This document shows, one piece after another, positions 11,765-23,104 of a stretch of DNA of 64,000 nt (positions within the stretch are counted from its first letter, which is position 1; every line of letters begins with the position of its first letter). Position numbers and translations under genes: made by a program. Source of the DNA: Ascidia mentula (taxonomy: Eukaryota; Chordata; Ascidiacea; Phlebobranchia; Ascidiidae); assembly GCA_947561715.1 (NCBI GenBank), contig OX387199.1, positions 7,569,001-7,633,000 of the forward strand, read 5' to 3'. The notes under the pieces are model-generated. The model was not told the origin of the DNA. It saw only the letters and a program-made list of their open reading frames with translations, and did not search any database.

Positions 11765-14325
11765 AAAACTTACATCACACACTCCTCGCCTATAAAATAA
11801 AAGCAAAAATTATTTCTATTGCAAAACAATACCCAAAAATGTTAGGAAACTTACTCATTATTAGCTGGCCTTAAGGCCGCATCTCTCAATTAAATCCTAA
11901 AAATTGAGTTTTAGAAGTCATTTGTTATTGTGCACCTGGTTACAGTTTCAATTGCCGGGTCTGATGACTCATGAAGGGGGACTACTATTGCTGAACAGAA
12001 AAAAAATTGATTGCAGCTGCATTAAGACAGCACATTGGGGGGTTTTGCAAAGGCTAACTGCTAAATTGTCAGTCCTAGGGGGTGTACAAACAGCCCCGGT
12101 GGGGCCCCAAGACAATTACAAGACATCTAATTCTTCATGAATTGTGTAGAGGAGGGTTGGTGGCTTCACTTAATCGCAAATGGAGGTAACTTTCTGTGAT
12201 TCATTTTTTCACAAAACAAACCTACACTTTTTTCTGCTTTTTTGACCAAAATAATGGCCAACAGAGGGTCAAAATGTCCCCGGGGGAGCAGTTTAAGTAG
12301 TTATTTCCATCATAAATTTGGCCACAATTCCTTGCCAAGGGTCGGCACTAACAGAAAATCACAAATTGAACATACTTTCTGTGATTCATTTTTTCACAAA
12401 ATCAACCTCAATATTTGGGTAGTTTTTCAGCTACATGTACAACAGCACCCTCTACCAATTTACTGCCTGACTAATAACCCTGAAAACCAAAGTAAAACTG
12501 CCCCAAACACGCTGAAAATCGCCCTGGCAACAGCCTGTTCATCTGCGCTCATTCAACCAAAACACTGGCGCCCATGCATGACCCATTGCATTGTTACACA
12601 CAATTTTACTCTGTTACGCAGGAGTTCGAGAAGGGCAATTCCCAACCGGGAAAGTCTTTTCCATAGAAATACAGAGATGCGGCCTAAATGAGATTAGTTT
12701 TGGTTTAAAGTAATGCTTGAAGCACTTACATTATGAATGTTCTGACCTTCCTGTGGCTGTAAAACAATGTAAAAATGAGATTAGTTTTGGTTATGAAAAT
12801 TTAGCATGTTATTTATATTATAAATGTAATATTAGCATGTTAATTAATGTGGTATGCTACTTCATTATAAAGAGTTTTGGTAAATACATAGTAGTTTTAA
12901 ATCCCTGATATAATGCAAGGGGCTTATAAAATTAAAAACTAAGTTCTACCTGTGGTAAGTAAATAAAAACTGGATCAAAAAACCAAAGGCCCCTGGCAGG
13001 CTGTCGATCGCACACCGTATCAATAATAATGTATTAAAATCCCAACACAGCGATCTTTAGACAGCTCAGATCGATTTATTAAGAGAAAAATATATTTCGC
13101 CTAAAACGGCATCATCAGTTTCTCCATTAACCAAAACTTACATTAAGTTCTACCTGAAATGAAATCATTGAAAATAGTACAAAAGCACATACACAAAACT
13201 GCCCATGCTTTGAAATAAGGTTTTGTGTTTTTTATATATTGAAAGCACTTACATTGCTTTGTTGATGCCTTCTTGGCTGTTAGAAGCATGTAAAAAGAAG
13301 GGATTAGGTAAAAATGAAAAGTTTTACTATGGTGTAAATGTACTTACAACATGATTGCGCAAGGGACCTCTCCTGAAATGAAATTGGTTTAGTTTTTTTG
13401 CAATTTCAACAAAATATAAGTCAGTTGAAAAAATCAGGAAAAGATAAGGCTGAATAAGATTAGTTACAAACCATATACAGCTATTGTATAGAGATTGTTA
13501 AGTTTACAGACTTCACAGCCTAAGTTCCTGACAAGTGGAAGCGAAACGAGTTACGATATTTACTATCATTTGGCAGCGTGACCATTATCTAATACGTCAG
13601 ACACCTCTGTCATGTAATCATAACCAGAATTAGACGAAGTTTTGTTTGTTAAGAAAAGCATCTTAGTGTTTGCTTGTTACTGTAAACATGCTTGTTAAAG
13701 AGTTGCAAAAACAAGTTGCTAAGTTTAAAGGTGTCGACAAGAATAAATGTTAGATACCAGCAATGATATACAGTTTAGAGTGGAAAATCAGGAAATTTCT
13801 CCCAAAAAATTTGACCCAGAGCTTTCAAATATCCTGGATACGCCTATGACTACATATAATTAGTATGGAAATTTACCCTTTCAAAAAATTGTTGCCTTGG
13901 CAGCCACCTACAAAATAAAGACTTGGTTGGCATTACAACATTTTGGATGGCTCACATCAGGAAACACAATATACTTACACAGCGGCCTGTGGATTTTTGT
14001 TTTGTCTAAACAAGAAAAAAATATAGCATTTTAATCAGTTCTCAACCCGAATCAATCTTAATTATTTCATAATCAGCCCACTTACCGCTGTAGGTCCTCA
14101 AAAACATGACAAGGCAGCCATCTGCAACAAAACGCAATGGATAAAAATTATTCTAAAACAAATATAAGAAAACCCACATTTTTTGTTCTTGTCCTTGGAG
14201 CTGAAAGTAAAAAAAAAAAACGTTAAAGTAGAAGTAATAAAACGTTAAAATTCTGACATTACCCACGGGATGGGCGGCACATCGCCGTTGAAGTATTGCA
14301 CATTAAAGTTGCAGTTTATCTCCAT
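11765..14325 (-). CDS. Putative micro-exon gene inside the transposon
   Basis: Read on the minus strand, ATG at about 14322 opens MEINCNFNVQYFNGDVPPIP then W, spliced at GTAATG. A series of very short exons bounded by CAG/TAG acceptors and mostly GTAAGT donors follows, near 14171-14193, 14088-14123, 13990-14016, 13879-13909, 13348-13372 and 13245-13268; each is 23-36 bp. Joined in order the frame stays open through all seven, giving segments such as IWLPCHVFEDLQR, VWLPRQQFFER and SLAQSCSKKASTKQ. It reaches a stop a few codons into the next exon near 13144-13156. Further exon-like blocks with the same signals lie near 12724-12752 and 11771-11788. The WLP motif occurs twice, suggesting exon duplication. 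No family is recognised. It runs opposite to the CARF-like gene. Confidence 0.5.
11871..12687. mobile_element. MITE-like element with GGCCGCATCTCT inverted ends
   Basis: Starts TTAAGGCCGCATCTCT and ends with the inverse AGAGATGCGGCCTAAA, 817 bp apart. A shorter relative with the same ends and shared inner sequence (AATTGAGTTTTAGA, CCAATTTACTGCCTGACTAA) lies at 24855-25271. No coding capacity is seen and no clear target duplication was found. It is nested in the 11-kb transposon, just after a micro-exon donor. Confidence 0.6.
12953..13143 (-). mobile_element. ~190-bp retroposed-like insertion carrying a hammerhead motif
   Basis: TAAGTTCTACCTG occurs at 12940-12952 and again at 13144-13156, a 13-bp direct duplication flanking the 191-bp insert. 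Variable TSDs of this length are typical of target-primed retroposition. The insert has no ORF and contains a hammerhead-ribozyme-like motif at 13083-13125 on the minus strand. Penelope-like elements and small retrozymes are known to carry such motifs; assignment to either is inference. Confidence 0.6.
13083..13125 (-). ncRNA. Hammerhead ribozyme-like motif (type I layout, very short stem III)
   Basis: On the minus strand the order is GGAGAAA, CTGATGA, GCC-GTTTTA-GGC, GAAA, TATATTT, TTCTC. Both invariant core boxes (CUGAUGA and GAAA) are exact. GAGAAA can pair with UUUCUC as stem I, GCC with GGC as stem II, and the AUAUAU palindrome is a minimal stem III. Minimal palindromic stem III is known from hammerheads in Penelope-like elements, which act as dimers. 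Cleavage is not demonstrated. Confidence 0.55.
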
Positions 14326-14329
14326 TTTT

Positions 14330-15840
14330 AACTTTAAACCCTTGCAACTGTACACAAAAACCAGAGTGTATGTTAAAGGCAATGAATTTCTTAACTTAAA
14401 GCCCTTGCAACTGTACACAAAAACCAGAGTGTATGTTAAAGGCAATGAATTTCTTAACTTAAAGCCCTTGCAACTGTACACAAAAACCAGAGTGTATGTT
14501 AAAGGCAATGAATTTCTTAACTTAAAGCCCTTGCAACTGTACACAAAAACCAGAGTGCATGTTTAACGCAATGAATTTCTTAACTTAAAGCCCTTGCAAC
14601 TGTACACAAAAACCAGAGTGTATATTGAACGCAATGAATTTCTTAACTCCAAGCCCTTGCAACTGTACACAAAAACCAGAGTGTATATTGAACGCAATGA
14701 ATTTCTTAACTTGAAGCCCTTGCAACTGTACACAAAAACCAGAGTGTATGTTGAACGCAATGAATTTCTTAACTTAAAGCCCTTGCAACTGTACACAAAA
14801 ACCAGAGTGCATGTTTAACGCAATGAATTTCTTAACTAAAAGCCCTTGCAACTGTACACAAAAACCAGAGTGTATATTGAACGCAATGAATTTCTTAACT
14901 CCAAGCTCTTGCAACTGTACACAAAAACCAGAGTGTATATTGAACGCAATGAATTTCTTAACTCCAAGCCCTTGCAACTGTACACAAAAACCAGAGTGGA
15001 CGTTGAACGCAATGAATTTCTTAACTCCAAGCCCTTGCAACTGTACACAAAAACCAGAGTGTATATTGAACGCAATGAATTTCTTAACTCCAAGCCCTTG
15101 CAACTGTACACAAAAACCAGAGTGTATATTGAACGCAATGAATTTCTTAACTAGAAGCCCTTGCAACTGTACACAAAAACCAGAGTGTATGTTGAATGCA
15201 ATGAATTTCTTAACTTAAAGCCCTTGCAACTGTACACAAAAAACAGAGTGTATGTTGAACGCAATGAATTTCTTAAAATTAAAGCCCTTGCAACTTTACA
15301 CAAAAACCAGAGTGTATATTGAACGCAATGAATTTCTTAACTCCAAGCCCTTGCAACTGTACACAAAAACCAGAGTGTATGTTAAACGCAATGAATTTCT
15401 TAACTTAAAGCCCTTGCAACTGTACACAAAAACCAGAGTGTATGTTGAACGCAATGAATTTCTAACTTAAAGCCCTTGCAACAGTACACAAAAACCAGAG
15501 TGTATGTTGAACGCAGTGAATTTCTTAACTTAAAGCCCTTGCAACAGTACACAAAAACCAGAGTGTACGTTAAACGTAATGCATTTCTAACTTAAAGCCC
15601 TTGCAACAGTACACAAAAACCAGAGTGTACGTTGAACGCAATGAATTTCTAACTTAAAGCCCTTGCAACAGTACACAAAAAACAGAGTGTATGTTGAACG
15701 CAATGAATTTCTTAACTTAAAGCCCTTGCAACTGTACACAAAAACCAGAGTGTATGTTGAACGCAATGAATTTCTAACTTAAAGCCCTTGTAACAGTACA
15801 CAAAAACCAGAGTGTACGTTAAACGTAATGCATTTCTTAA
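14330..15840. repeat. Right-arm minisatellite, inverted relative to the left arm
   Basis: About 24 units of about 63 bp with CCCTTGCAACTGTACAC, AAAAACCAGAGTGTAT and GAACGCAATGAATTTC, the reverse complement of the left-arm unit. Units are more homogeneous here, and the divergent higher-order segment of the left arm is absent. The arm is less than half as long as the left one. Confidence 0.95.
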
Positions 15841-15998
15841 ACTAACGTACAACAGGTTTCACAGTATACGTTGGAAGTTGTCCCCCGCTCTTTTTCGTAC
15901 GATTCCCAAGTCCGCATCGAAACCAATACAAATGATACGGGGGAAACTAAGGAGTGATAGTTACCTGAAAAATCCGAGTGTACGTTAGTATAATTTCC

Positions 15999-16007
15999 GA
16001 CTTAAAT
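15999..16007. repeat. 9-bp target-site duplication, right copy
   Basis: GACTTAAAT follows the right terminus and matches 4870-4878 exactly. Confidence 0.9.
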
Positions 16008-17000
16008 ACAGTTTTGTCGTTTTTCAGCGAGGCTAAACTCTATGTATTGGTTTAAATGTAATATCAGTAGTTTTGTCCAAAATATTTTTATATATTGGGA
16101 TGGTTTTAAATATATCGCGGTATAATATACTTTTTTACCGTGTGTTACAAGTCACCTTACTGACTGAAGTTAATACTTCATCGCGTCAACCTGAAAGATG
16201 ACGTAACATGTGTAATTACGTCATTCCAATGATGACATAGTATTTTAGATTTGCATATGTGCTTAAAAGGCAATCATGGGATTCATAAACCTAATATATG
16301 AAAAAAACGTTCATACTCGGAGATGACATGTTTGCCTCATCATTGATGGGATTTGGGTATGTATTAAAATCTTTCATACTTTTGTGTTACTCCTGTTATT
16401 GTAAAGACAAGTTGGGCAGATTGTGCAGTACTTGAAGTAGTTTTTGCCCAGATTGCCAGAAGTCAAATAGAATAGGGTCAAATTTTGGTGCTTTTTTGAA
16501 AAATTGAATTTACTTTTCCATGTTTAAGGCAAATATATATTAAATAGTAAATAAATGTTAGTAATTATTTGAAAAACTTGGTATGTGTCATTTTTTATAT
16601 TTCTTTGGTTCTGATGATTCATGCCACATATGAGACAAAGCTCTGTGGATAGCACCTGCTTTTGTTGTAGCAATATTATTCTCCATACATTGTTCCCACA
16701 CATCACTGATTGGTTGCATGTTGGCTTTTTTGTTTAAAAGTTTGGCCTTAAGTGTGGATTACCGTAGTCCGATATCCCTGAAAAGATAATTTGAAGGAAA
16801 TTATTTTTGTCTATTGCACACATAACAGAAGTATATTTTTTACTCTTATCATAACACTTGGTTAAATGCTCATGACACAGTTGAAAATATGTAATATTTT
16901 GTTGAACTAAACACAATTGCCTTTTATTTAAACCGAATTGGACCTTATTATATTAAAAATAATCTTTTTCACCTGTCATTTTTTTCTTCGCAGATCAGCA
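16008..17000 (-). promoter_or_regulatory. Duplicated upstream region with paired CRE-like half sites (copy 1)
   Basis: Matches 23105-24140 over most of its length. Both copies keep TGACGTAA and TTACGTCA 17 bp apart (16199 and 16216 here). Before the transposon landed, this block lay a few hundred bases upstream of the kinase A ATG. The promoter role is inferred from position and conservation of the pair. Short open frames here are not supported as genes. Confidence 0.45.
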
Positions 17001-17900
17001 ACAATTAAAACACAAGTGAAAGTCAAACATCTGCATAGAACATGACAAAAACACTTAATTTTCTCCAAATCGATATGTTTAATTCCAAATATATACTCTC
17101 CAAACATTTTTCCAACCAATGAGTTCGCTTGCTGCATTCTCATTCTTACTCCAAGTTTATGTTTAGCCCAGTATGTTCAGATAGTTTGTGCCACAGCAGT
17201 TATTGGTGCGGTCCTATATATATACAGTGATGTATATTCTTGGACCTGCAACACAGTGGTTTCCAACTATTATAAAGCGTCAACACTATTCCTTAAAAAC
17301 AAAGATTTTGACGGTGGTTTAGTTAATGTAAGCCTCATATTTGTATTTCTATTGAACAAAGTTTTGCTGGTGGTGATGCAGAGTGTTTACCATTATGAAT
17401 GAAAGGATGAACTGCTAATCGTACAGTCATGAATTGTGGTTTTATGTAAGCTAAGGTCCATCTCTCCTCTAAGTAACGGCCTTGAACTTATATGCTGAAT
17501 AATGTCGAAGCGGCACCCGGGGCTGTTCATGTTTTTGACTTCCTGTTTGGAAATATTCTGTAATAATATCTACATGCTGTTTTTTCGGTTGCATCATGGC
17601 ACAAAAATTTTCGGCACGTTGAATGTTTTACCAGCGTCAAGCAGACGGTGATTTTTTATGTATTGCATTATAATACATGATATAAACCAAATTTTTATTT
17701 AATGCAAACAGATTTCAACAGTTTCACTGAGAATTACTAAACCTTCTTCTCGCTGATTATTTTTGATCGCAATATTTGCGAAATCTTCTTACATATTGAA
17801 TAAATTCTTCCCTTCTCTGTCACTTAGGTCTTTTCTTGCTTCCTCCAGCAATGTATTAAGGATATTTATTTTTACACCTAGTACATAGTTATCAAGATCA
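17001..17900. other. Duplicated non-coding stretch between upstream region and tail exons
   Basis: The segment around 17400-17700 (GCTAATCGTACAG, TGAATTGTGGTTTTATGTAA) matches 26160-26450, so it belongs to the same tandem duplication. 17000-17400 is replaced in the other copy by about 2 kb at 24160-26130. No gene is seen. Confidence 0.5.
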
Positions 17901-17934
17901 TCTTCCTCAAAATAGGCTTTTAAAGAATGCGAAG

Positions 17935-19112
17935 AGTCAATACTGTTTACTGCACATAAGTTGTCTTTTTTGCCATCGTGATGATTTTGTAATGACTCTT
18001 TCTCGGTTGCGAAAGGAAGTTTGTGAAAATACTGAAGAAGATTTCCTATTTTTCACATCCAAGTTTTTTTGACGCCGTATTGGGTGAGGAGCGAAAGTGA
18101 AATTGTTCGCTATCACATCTTGTTTGCTTCCCAATAGTTGATGCTTCAAGCATGGGAAATTGCCTTTCATCACCTAAACAAAACACAGCAAAGAAAAATG
18201 TCAAAGTTTTCTCATTTGTTTAGTTGGAAGCTTACTTTTTCACTTTTTAGTTATTTTGAGACAGTCAAGGTGACATTTATTCATAAAGAAATGCATTTGT
18301 AGGATTTTCTACAGGTTAATTTGGAGGCCCAAATCATGGTAATTTTGTTATTAGAAATTATAGTAAAAGTAGAAATGATTCTCCGGAAAATTGTTGTTTT
18401 GTGAAAGATACTCATTATGTATGTGAGATTGGTCCATTTATTGCTTTTGGATACAGCAATAATGGGAAACAATGCAACTAGAGAGTTTTTCATTTAATGA
18501 TGACGAAATTTTAAAAACAGTGCAAAAGACAATTCAGCTATGAAGGAAGTTGTTACCTGGTATTATTTCTTGACTTGAGATTTCGGTATTGCTTTGCTTA
18601 CCAATTTGTTTTGGTGAAGATATTTTCCTTTTTGACACAGCTGACAAATTTATGCACATGTATATGTCGAAAAGCCTTTGTCAGAGAAATATAAATATTA
18701 CCTTTTATTTTTGTGAAATCCAGTCGGTATTTCAAGTTTTTAATCTTCTGCATGTCATTGGAGTATTGTTGCCAAAAACAGTTTAAACAATCAAAAATGA
18801 CAAAACAACTTGACAAACTAACTTGAAATATTGTTCAGTCTTTATCGCATTCCTCCGACCTCAGCAAATTGTCATTTGATTGGGCTGCTAAAATTGGTGA
18901 TAATTTTATTAAATATTCTTTTTTCTCCCCTTCGTTTAAGACTTACTTGTTCATAATTCTCGGTACAAGCAGATGCATCATGAACTTCTGAACAACTGTC
19001 TTGTCAGAAGATTTTCCTTTTTTCCGAAACAATTTTTTTTTGAATCATTTCAACAGCTGTCGTATTTTTTTTTGGCCTTTTGCCGGTTTAACCTTCTTCC
19101 TTATCGGAAGTT
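17935..19112 (-). pseudogene. Decayed partial tail copy of the kinase family (module X, copy C)
   Basis: Parallels the exons at 26725-27679. An exon ending near 19112 starts LPIRKKVKPAKGQKK, like LLIKKKDKPAKTKK in the better copy, but reads a stop where the family has the tryptophan of LLKWFK. The downstream exon near 18173-17937 starts GDERQFPMLEASTIGKQ and ends in a stop. Sequence between is shifted relative to the paralogue. Looks like a dying duplicate of the tail's basic and acidic exons. Confidence 0.5.
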
Positions 19113-19319
19113 CTGCAAATAAATATCTTTTAATTGAATACATCACAATCTCACATAAATCAAAATACACGACCTTTAAACAGACCTAGTAAAACATACT
19201 CTTTCTGATAAATACTGTTAAATCTTTCTAACGCCTAACTAATGCAAACAGGCTCTGGTATTTTAGTAAGGCCATTGCTAGGCCAAAAGAGAATCTTTTA
19301 ATATTTCTTGGCAGTTTTG

Positions 19320-22300
19320 GGTAAATATATTGTCAACTGCACCTGCTGGAGTATAAGTGGAGCGAGATGGTAGGCTTCCATTTCTTTCAACCACCTCATG
19401 TTCCTTCAGTTCACACAATTCTTCTCGGTTTCGATTTGAAATCTTTAAAATTATTAAAACAAACTTGGTACATGAATTTGGGACATATTAAATGGGTAAA
19501 ATTATTCATTGACCTGTTTTCATTTTTTCAAAATTTGTGCTTCCCCCACAGCCTTTCCTTCTTTTTCGTTCAATTCTTTTCTCAATGAATCCAGCATTGT
19601 TTCAATGACAACTATTTTTACTGCATGGTCATTTTCTTGATTCTTTAAACTAGCTTTCGGAGAATGCAAAGACTCATTACTCTTAACACCCAATAGGCCA
19701 CATTTTTCCAATTGTTTATTTTGTTTTGGTTCTTTGTAGGTTGCAAATGTAAGTTTGCAAAGAACTGGTGTAGATTTTGTGTTTTTCACGTCTACATTGA
19801 TCAGCGTAGAGGGAAAATGAAATTCTGGATCATCTTCCTTCGCTGTTCTCTTAATAGTGGCTGAGTCAATCGAGTCTGACACTTGGAGTAGGGGTTCAAG
19901 CAACTCAAGAAAATCCGAATAATTTGGTGATAATAACTTTGCAGACAAATGGTAGGCGGGGTAGAGCTCATGTTTAATCAAGAAGCACTTTGAGAGATTG
20001 AAAATAATGAGGCCTTTTCTGGGATAGACACATTCTTCGACTACTTGGTCAAATATTAGTGTAAGCTTGAATTGTAATTTTGTCAAATTGAAAATATATT
20101 GAAAAGAAAAATTGTTTTTGCGAAAAAAATGTTTTTGTGTTGGAAAAATAAGTTCATATTTTATTTTTAGTCCTTACTATAGCCTTCAGATCTGAGATTG
20201 GTCCATATATGATTTCATGCAAATAGAATAAATATTTTTTGTTTCTTTGGGCTCGGCGAAGAGATTTTTCAAAATGATTGTGTGAGCTTGAAAAACCTTA
20301 TGAATTGTAAGTAATTAATCATTTACTTCAGTTCAGGACTTGCAATTTCAGTACTGTTGTGCAAATTTTCACTGTGTTTGACTTTGATACACTTTATGGA
20401 TGACTTCCCAATCAACAGACCTAGCAATATTCCACACATGTACGTCGAAAAAACATTTGTTAAACCTGCAATATTACCTCTTATATTTGTGAAATCCAGT
20501 CGGGACTTGACTTCTTTTTTTCTTCTTCATGTCACTGGTTTTCAGTTGCTTCAAACAGTTCAACAAATTATTATTATTTACAGTAGGTATACTAAGTCCA
20601 CACAACGACTTACTTTAAATATTCTTATGTCCTTATCCTTTTTGACCTTCGACTGTAGCACATTGTCTTTTGTTTCGACTGCAGGTTTGGCCTGGTAACA
20701 TAGTAGTATTGTTTGTTTGACACTTTCAACGCTTTAGTATTTACAAGGTGAATTAGACTTACTTTTCCCATATCCATGCTACTAGCAGATGTAAGATGAT
20801 CTTCGTAATCAGCTGTGTAAGTGGCTCAGTCGAGTCTGACGCTTGGAGTAGCGGTTCAAGCAACTCGAGAAAATCCGAATAATTTGGTGATGATAAATTT
20901 GCCGAAGAATGGGAAGACGATGCTGAACTCATTTTCAAAAATGATACACTTTGAGAGATTGAAAATAATGAGGCCTTTTCTGGGATAGACACATTCTTCG
21001 ACTACTTGGTCAAATATTAGTGTAAGCTTGAATTGTAATTTTGTCACAAATCTGTTATTTGACGTATTGAAAAGAAGAAATGTTTTTCCGAAAAATATGT
21101 TTTTGTGTTGGAAAAATAAGTTCATATTTTATTTTCAGTCCTTACTATAGCCTTCAGATCCGAGATTGGTCCATATATGATTTCATGCAAATAGAATAAA
21201 TATTTTTTGTTTCTTTGGGCTCGGCGAAGAGATTTTTCAAAATGATTGTGTGAGCTTGAAAAACCTTATGAATTTTAAGTAATTAATCATTTACTTCAGT
21301 TCAGGACTTGCAATTTCAGTACTGTTGTGCAAATTTTCACTGTGTTTGACTTTGATACACTTTATGGATGACTTCCCAATCAACAAACCTAGCAATATTC
21401 CACGCATGTACGTCGAAAAAACATTTGTTAAACCAGCAATATTACCTCTTATATTTGTGAAATCCAGTCGGGACTTGACTTCTTTTTTTCTTCTGCATGT
21501 CACTGGTTTTCAGTTGCTTCAAACAGTTCAACAAATTATTATTATTTACAGTAGGTATACTAAGTCCACACAACGACTTACTTTAAATATTCTTATGTCC
21601 TTATCCTTTTTGATCTTCGACTGTAGCACATTGTCTTTTGTTTCGACTGCAGGTTTGGCCTGGTAACATAGTAGTATTGTTTGTTTGACACTTTCAACGC
21701 TTAGTATTTACAAGGTGAATTAGACTTACTTTTCCCATATGCATGCTACTAGCAGATGTAAGATGATCTTCGTAACCAGCTGTGTAAGTGGCTCAGTCGA
21801 GTCTGACGCTTGGAGTAGGGGTTCAAGCATCTCGAGAAACTCCGAATAATTTGGTATTGATAAATTTGCCGAAGAATGGGAAGACGATGCTGAACTGATT
21901 TTCAAAAAAGATACACTTTGAAAGATAAAAAATATTGAGGACTTCGAGCATTGTTTCAATGACAACTATTTTTGCTTCCGAGTCATTTTGAAGATCTTGA
22001 TTCTTCAAACTATCAATGGAGTCTGAAGCTTGGAGTAGAGGTTCAAGCATGTCATGAAAATCCGAATAATTTGGCGATGATAAGTCTTCCGACGAATTGA
22101 AAGACGATGCAAAGCTCATTTTGAAATAAGAGATACTTTGAGAGATGGAAAATGATGAGTCATTTTCTGATAACGAGATATTCTTTGGCTGCTTAGTCAC
22201 ATTTTCGATGCTTAAAGAAGCCTCGTTGTGCAATGGTGCCAAGTCCATTTCTTTTGAGCCACAAGATCCTGGAATTTAATGAAATGATTAAATATGTGAA

Positions 22301-22400
22301 ATAAATTTTTATTGTTTGCAATTCAGCACCGTTGCTAGAGATTACATTTGGTACTTCGACATCATCAAAGACAGGTGGTAAAATTTGCTTTTCATGACCT
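19320..22400 (-). pseudogene. Tail-only paralogue of the kinase family (copy C), kinase domain absent
   Basis: Exons match copy B tail exons: GHEKQILPPVFDDVEVPN (ends near 22399), LAPLHNEASLSIENVTKQ (22248-21970), then two further partial copies of the SASSxxSSxxLSSPNYS...LEPLLQASDS exon near 21900-21780 and 20990-20770. A larger exon at about 20000-19530 ends VVIETMLDSLRKELNEKEG. A terminal exon near 19440-19325 contains CELKEHEVVERNGSLPS and YTPAGAVDNIF. 20340-20760 and 21310-21720 are near-identical to each other, a local duplication of about 970 bp. No kinase exons lie between this tail and its presumed upstream region at 23.1-24.1 kb. It could be a separate transcribed gene or debris. 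Confidence 0.55.
20160..22110. repeat. ~970-bp local tandem duplication within the tail-only paralogue
   Basis: The block starting near 20190 (GGTCCATATATGATTTCATG) recurs from 21168 with only scattered differences through about 21780 (against 20810). The duplication carries one copy of the LEPLLQASDS exon per unit. Very low divergence indicates recent unequal exchange. Confidence 0.7.
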
Positions 22401-22449
22401 AAACAAAACAGCAAAAATTGTTTTAAGTTTTTGTTGAAAGGTTGAATAA

Positions 22450-23104
22450 AGCAATCTGTTTACTAATAATACGGTTCAATCTCGCATCGAAGTGGCCACG
22501 TCGTACTTTACCTAGGGGCGTTTGCAATCGTACGGGGGACACTGGAGACTGAATTGGCGATTAGGGGGCGCTTGGTGACATGGCAAATTTTCTCTTGTAG
22601 CGCAAGTCTGTGTTTCCCAACTGGTGGTAAGCGACCCCCCTCCGTAATTTTCCTAACTCTTAGTTGGTGGAACGTGTGTTCAGCGCATTCACCACTCTTT
22701 TAGATTGAAAAAGAACTAGTCTCAATATTGACAATTACGGAGACTTACGATTGTTTTTGTCCAACATGAAACCCGATATTCAGAAAAAGCACCAAACTCC
22801 CCATCGCATTGACAAGCAACAAATAAGTTTGTTGTGTTGTTTGTCGGTTCTGTTGGGCGTGGTTAAATGACTATGGTGTTTGGGCGGCGGTACAGAAAAA
22901 AGTTTGAGAAACACTGATCTAAACAAATTAGCCAAAAAATTTATTCACTTTTTGTCAAAGGGTTAAATAATATATATAGTGTTTATACCAATTTTGCGTT
23001 ATGTTGCCCTATCTACCTTACGACATATACGATGTTGTTATACATGTTTGTTCAACAGTGACCGGTCTGCAACGAAACACATTGAAGGTTCAGTCCATTG
23101 TTAA
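22450..23104. other. Intergenic, no gene seen
   Basis: A locally GC-richer stretch (22500-22680) breaks the similarity to the other tandem units. No ORF, RNA gene or terminal repeat could be supported. Confidence 0.4.

Larger units (their letters stand above)
4879..15998. mobile_element. 11.1-kb DNA transposon with satellite arms, Mutator-like by 9-bp TSD
   Basis: Both ends carry the inverted terminus GGAAATTATACTAACGTACA and continue as an imperfect inverted repeat for about 150 bp (4879-5036 against 15842-15998). GACTTAAAT is duplicated outside both ends. Inside the termini lie inverted minisatellite arms (about 5037-8220 and 14330-15840). The core of about 6 kb has a plus-strand CARF-like gene and minus-strand micro-exons. 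A 9-bp TSD with long TIRs is classic for Mutator-like elements; Merlin elements can also give 8-9 bp. I see no MULE-type DDE or SWIM domain, so the superfamily is inference. The termini, TSD and inverted arms are seen directly. The element splits the upstream region of kinase copy A. Near-perfect TIRs and TSD suggest a fairly recent insertion. Confidence 0.85.

Noticed and set aside
14811-15470. Long repetitive open frames (QLYTKTRVYIERNEFL, NAMNFLTPSPCNCTQKP) as repeat proteins
   Set aside because: They exist in several frames on both strands because the ~63-bp unit is a multiple of three without stops. No start, splice or codon signature supports translation.
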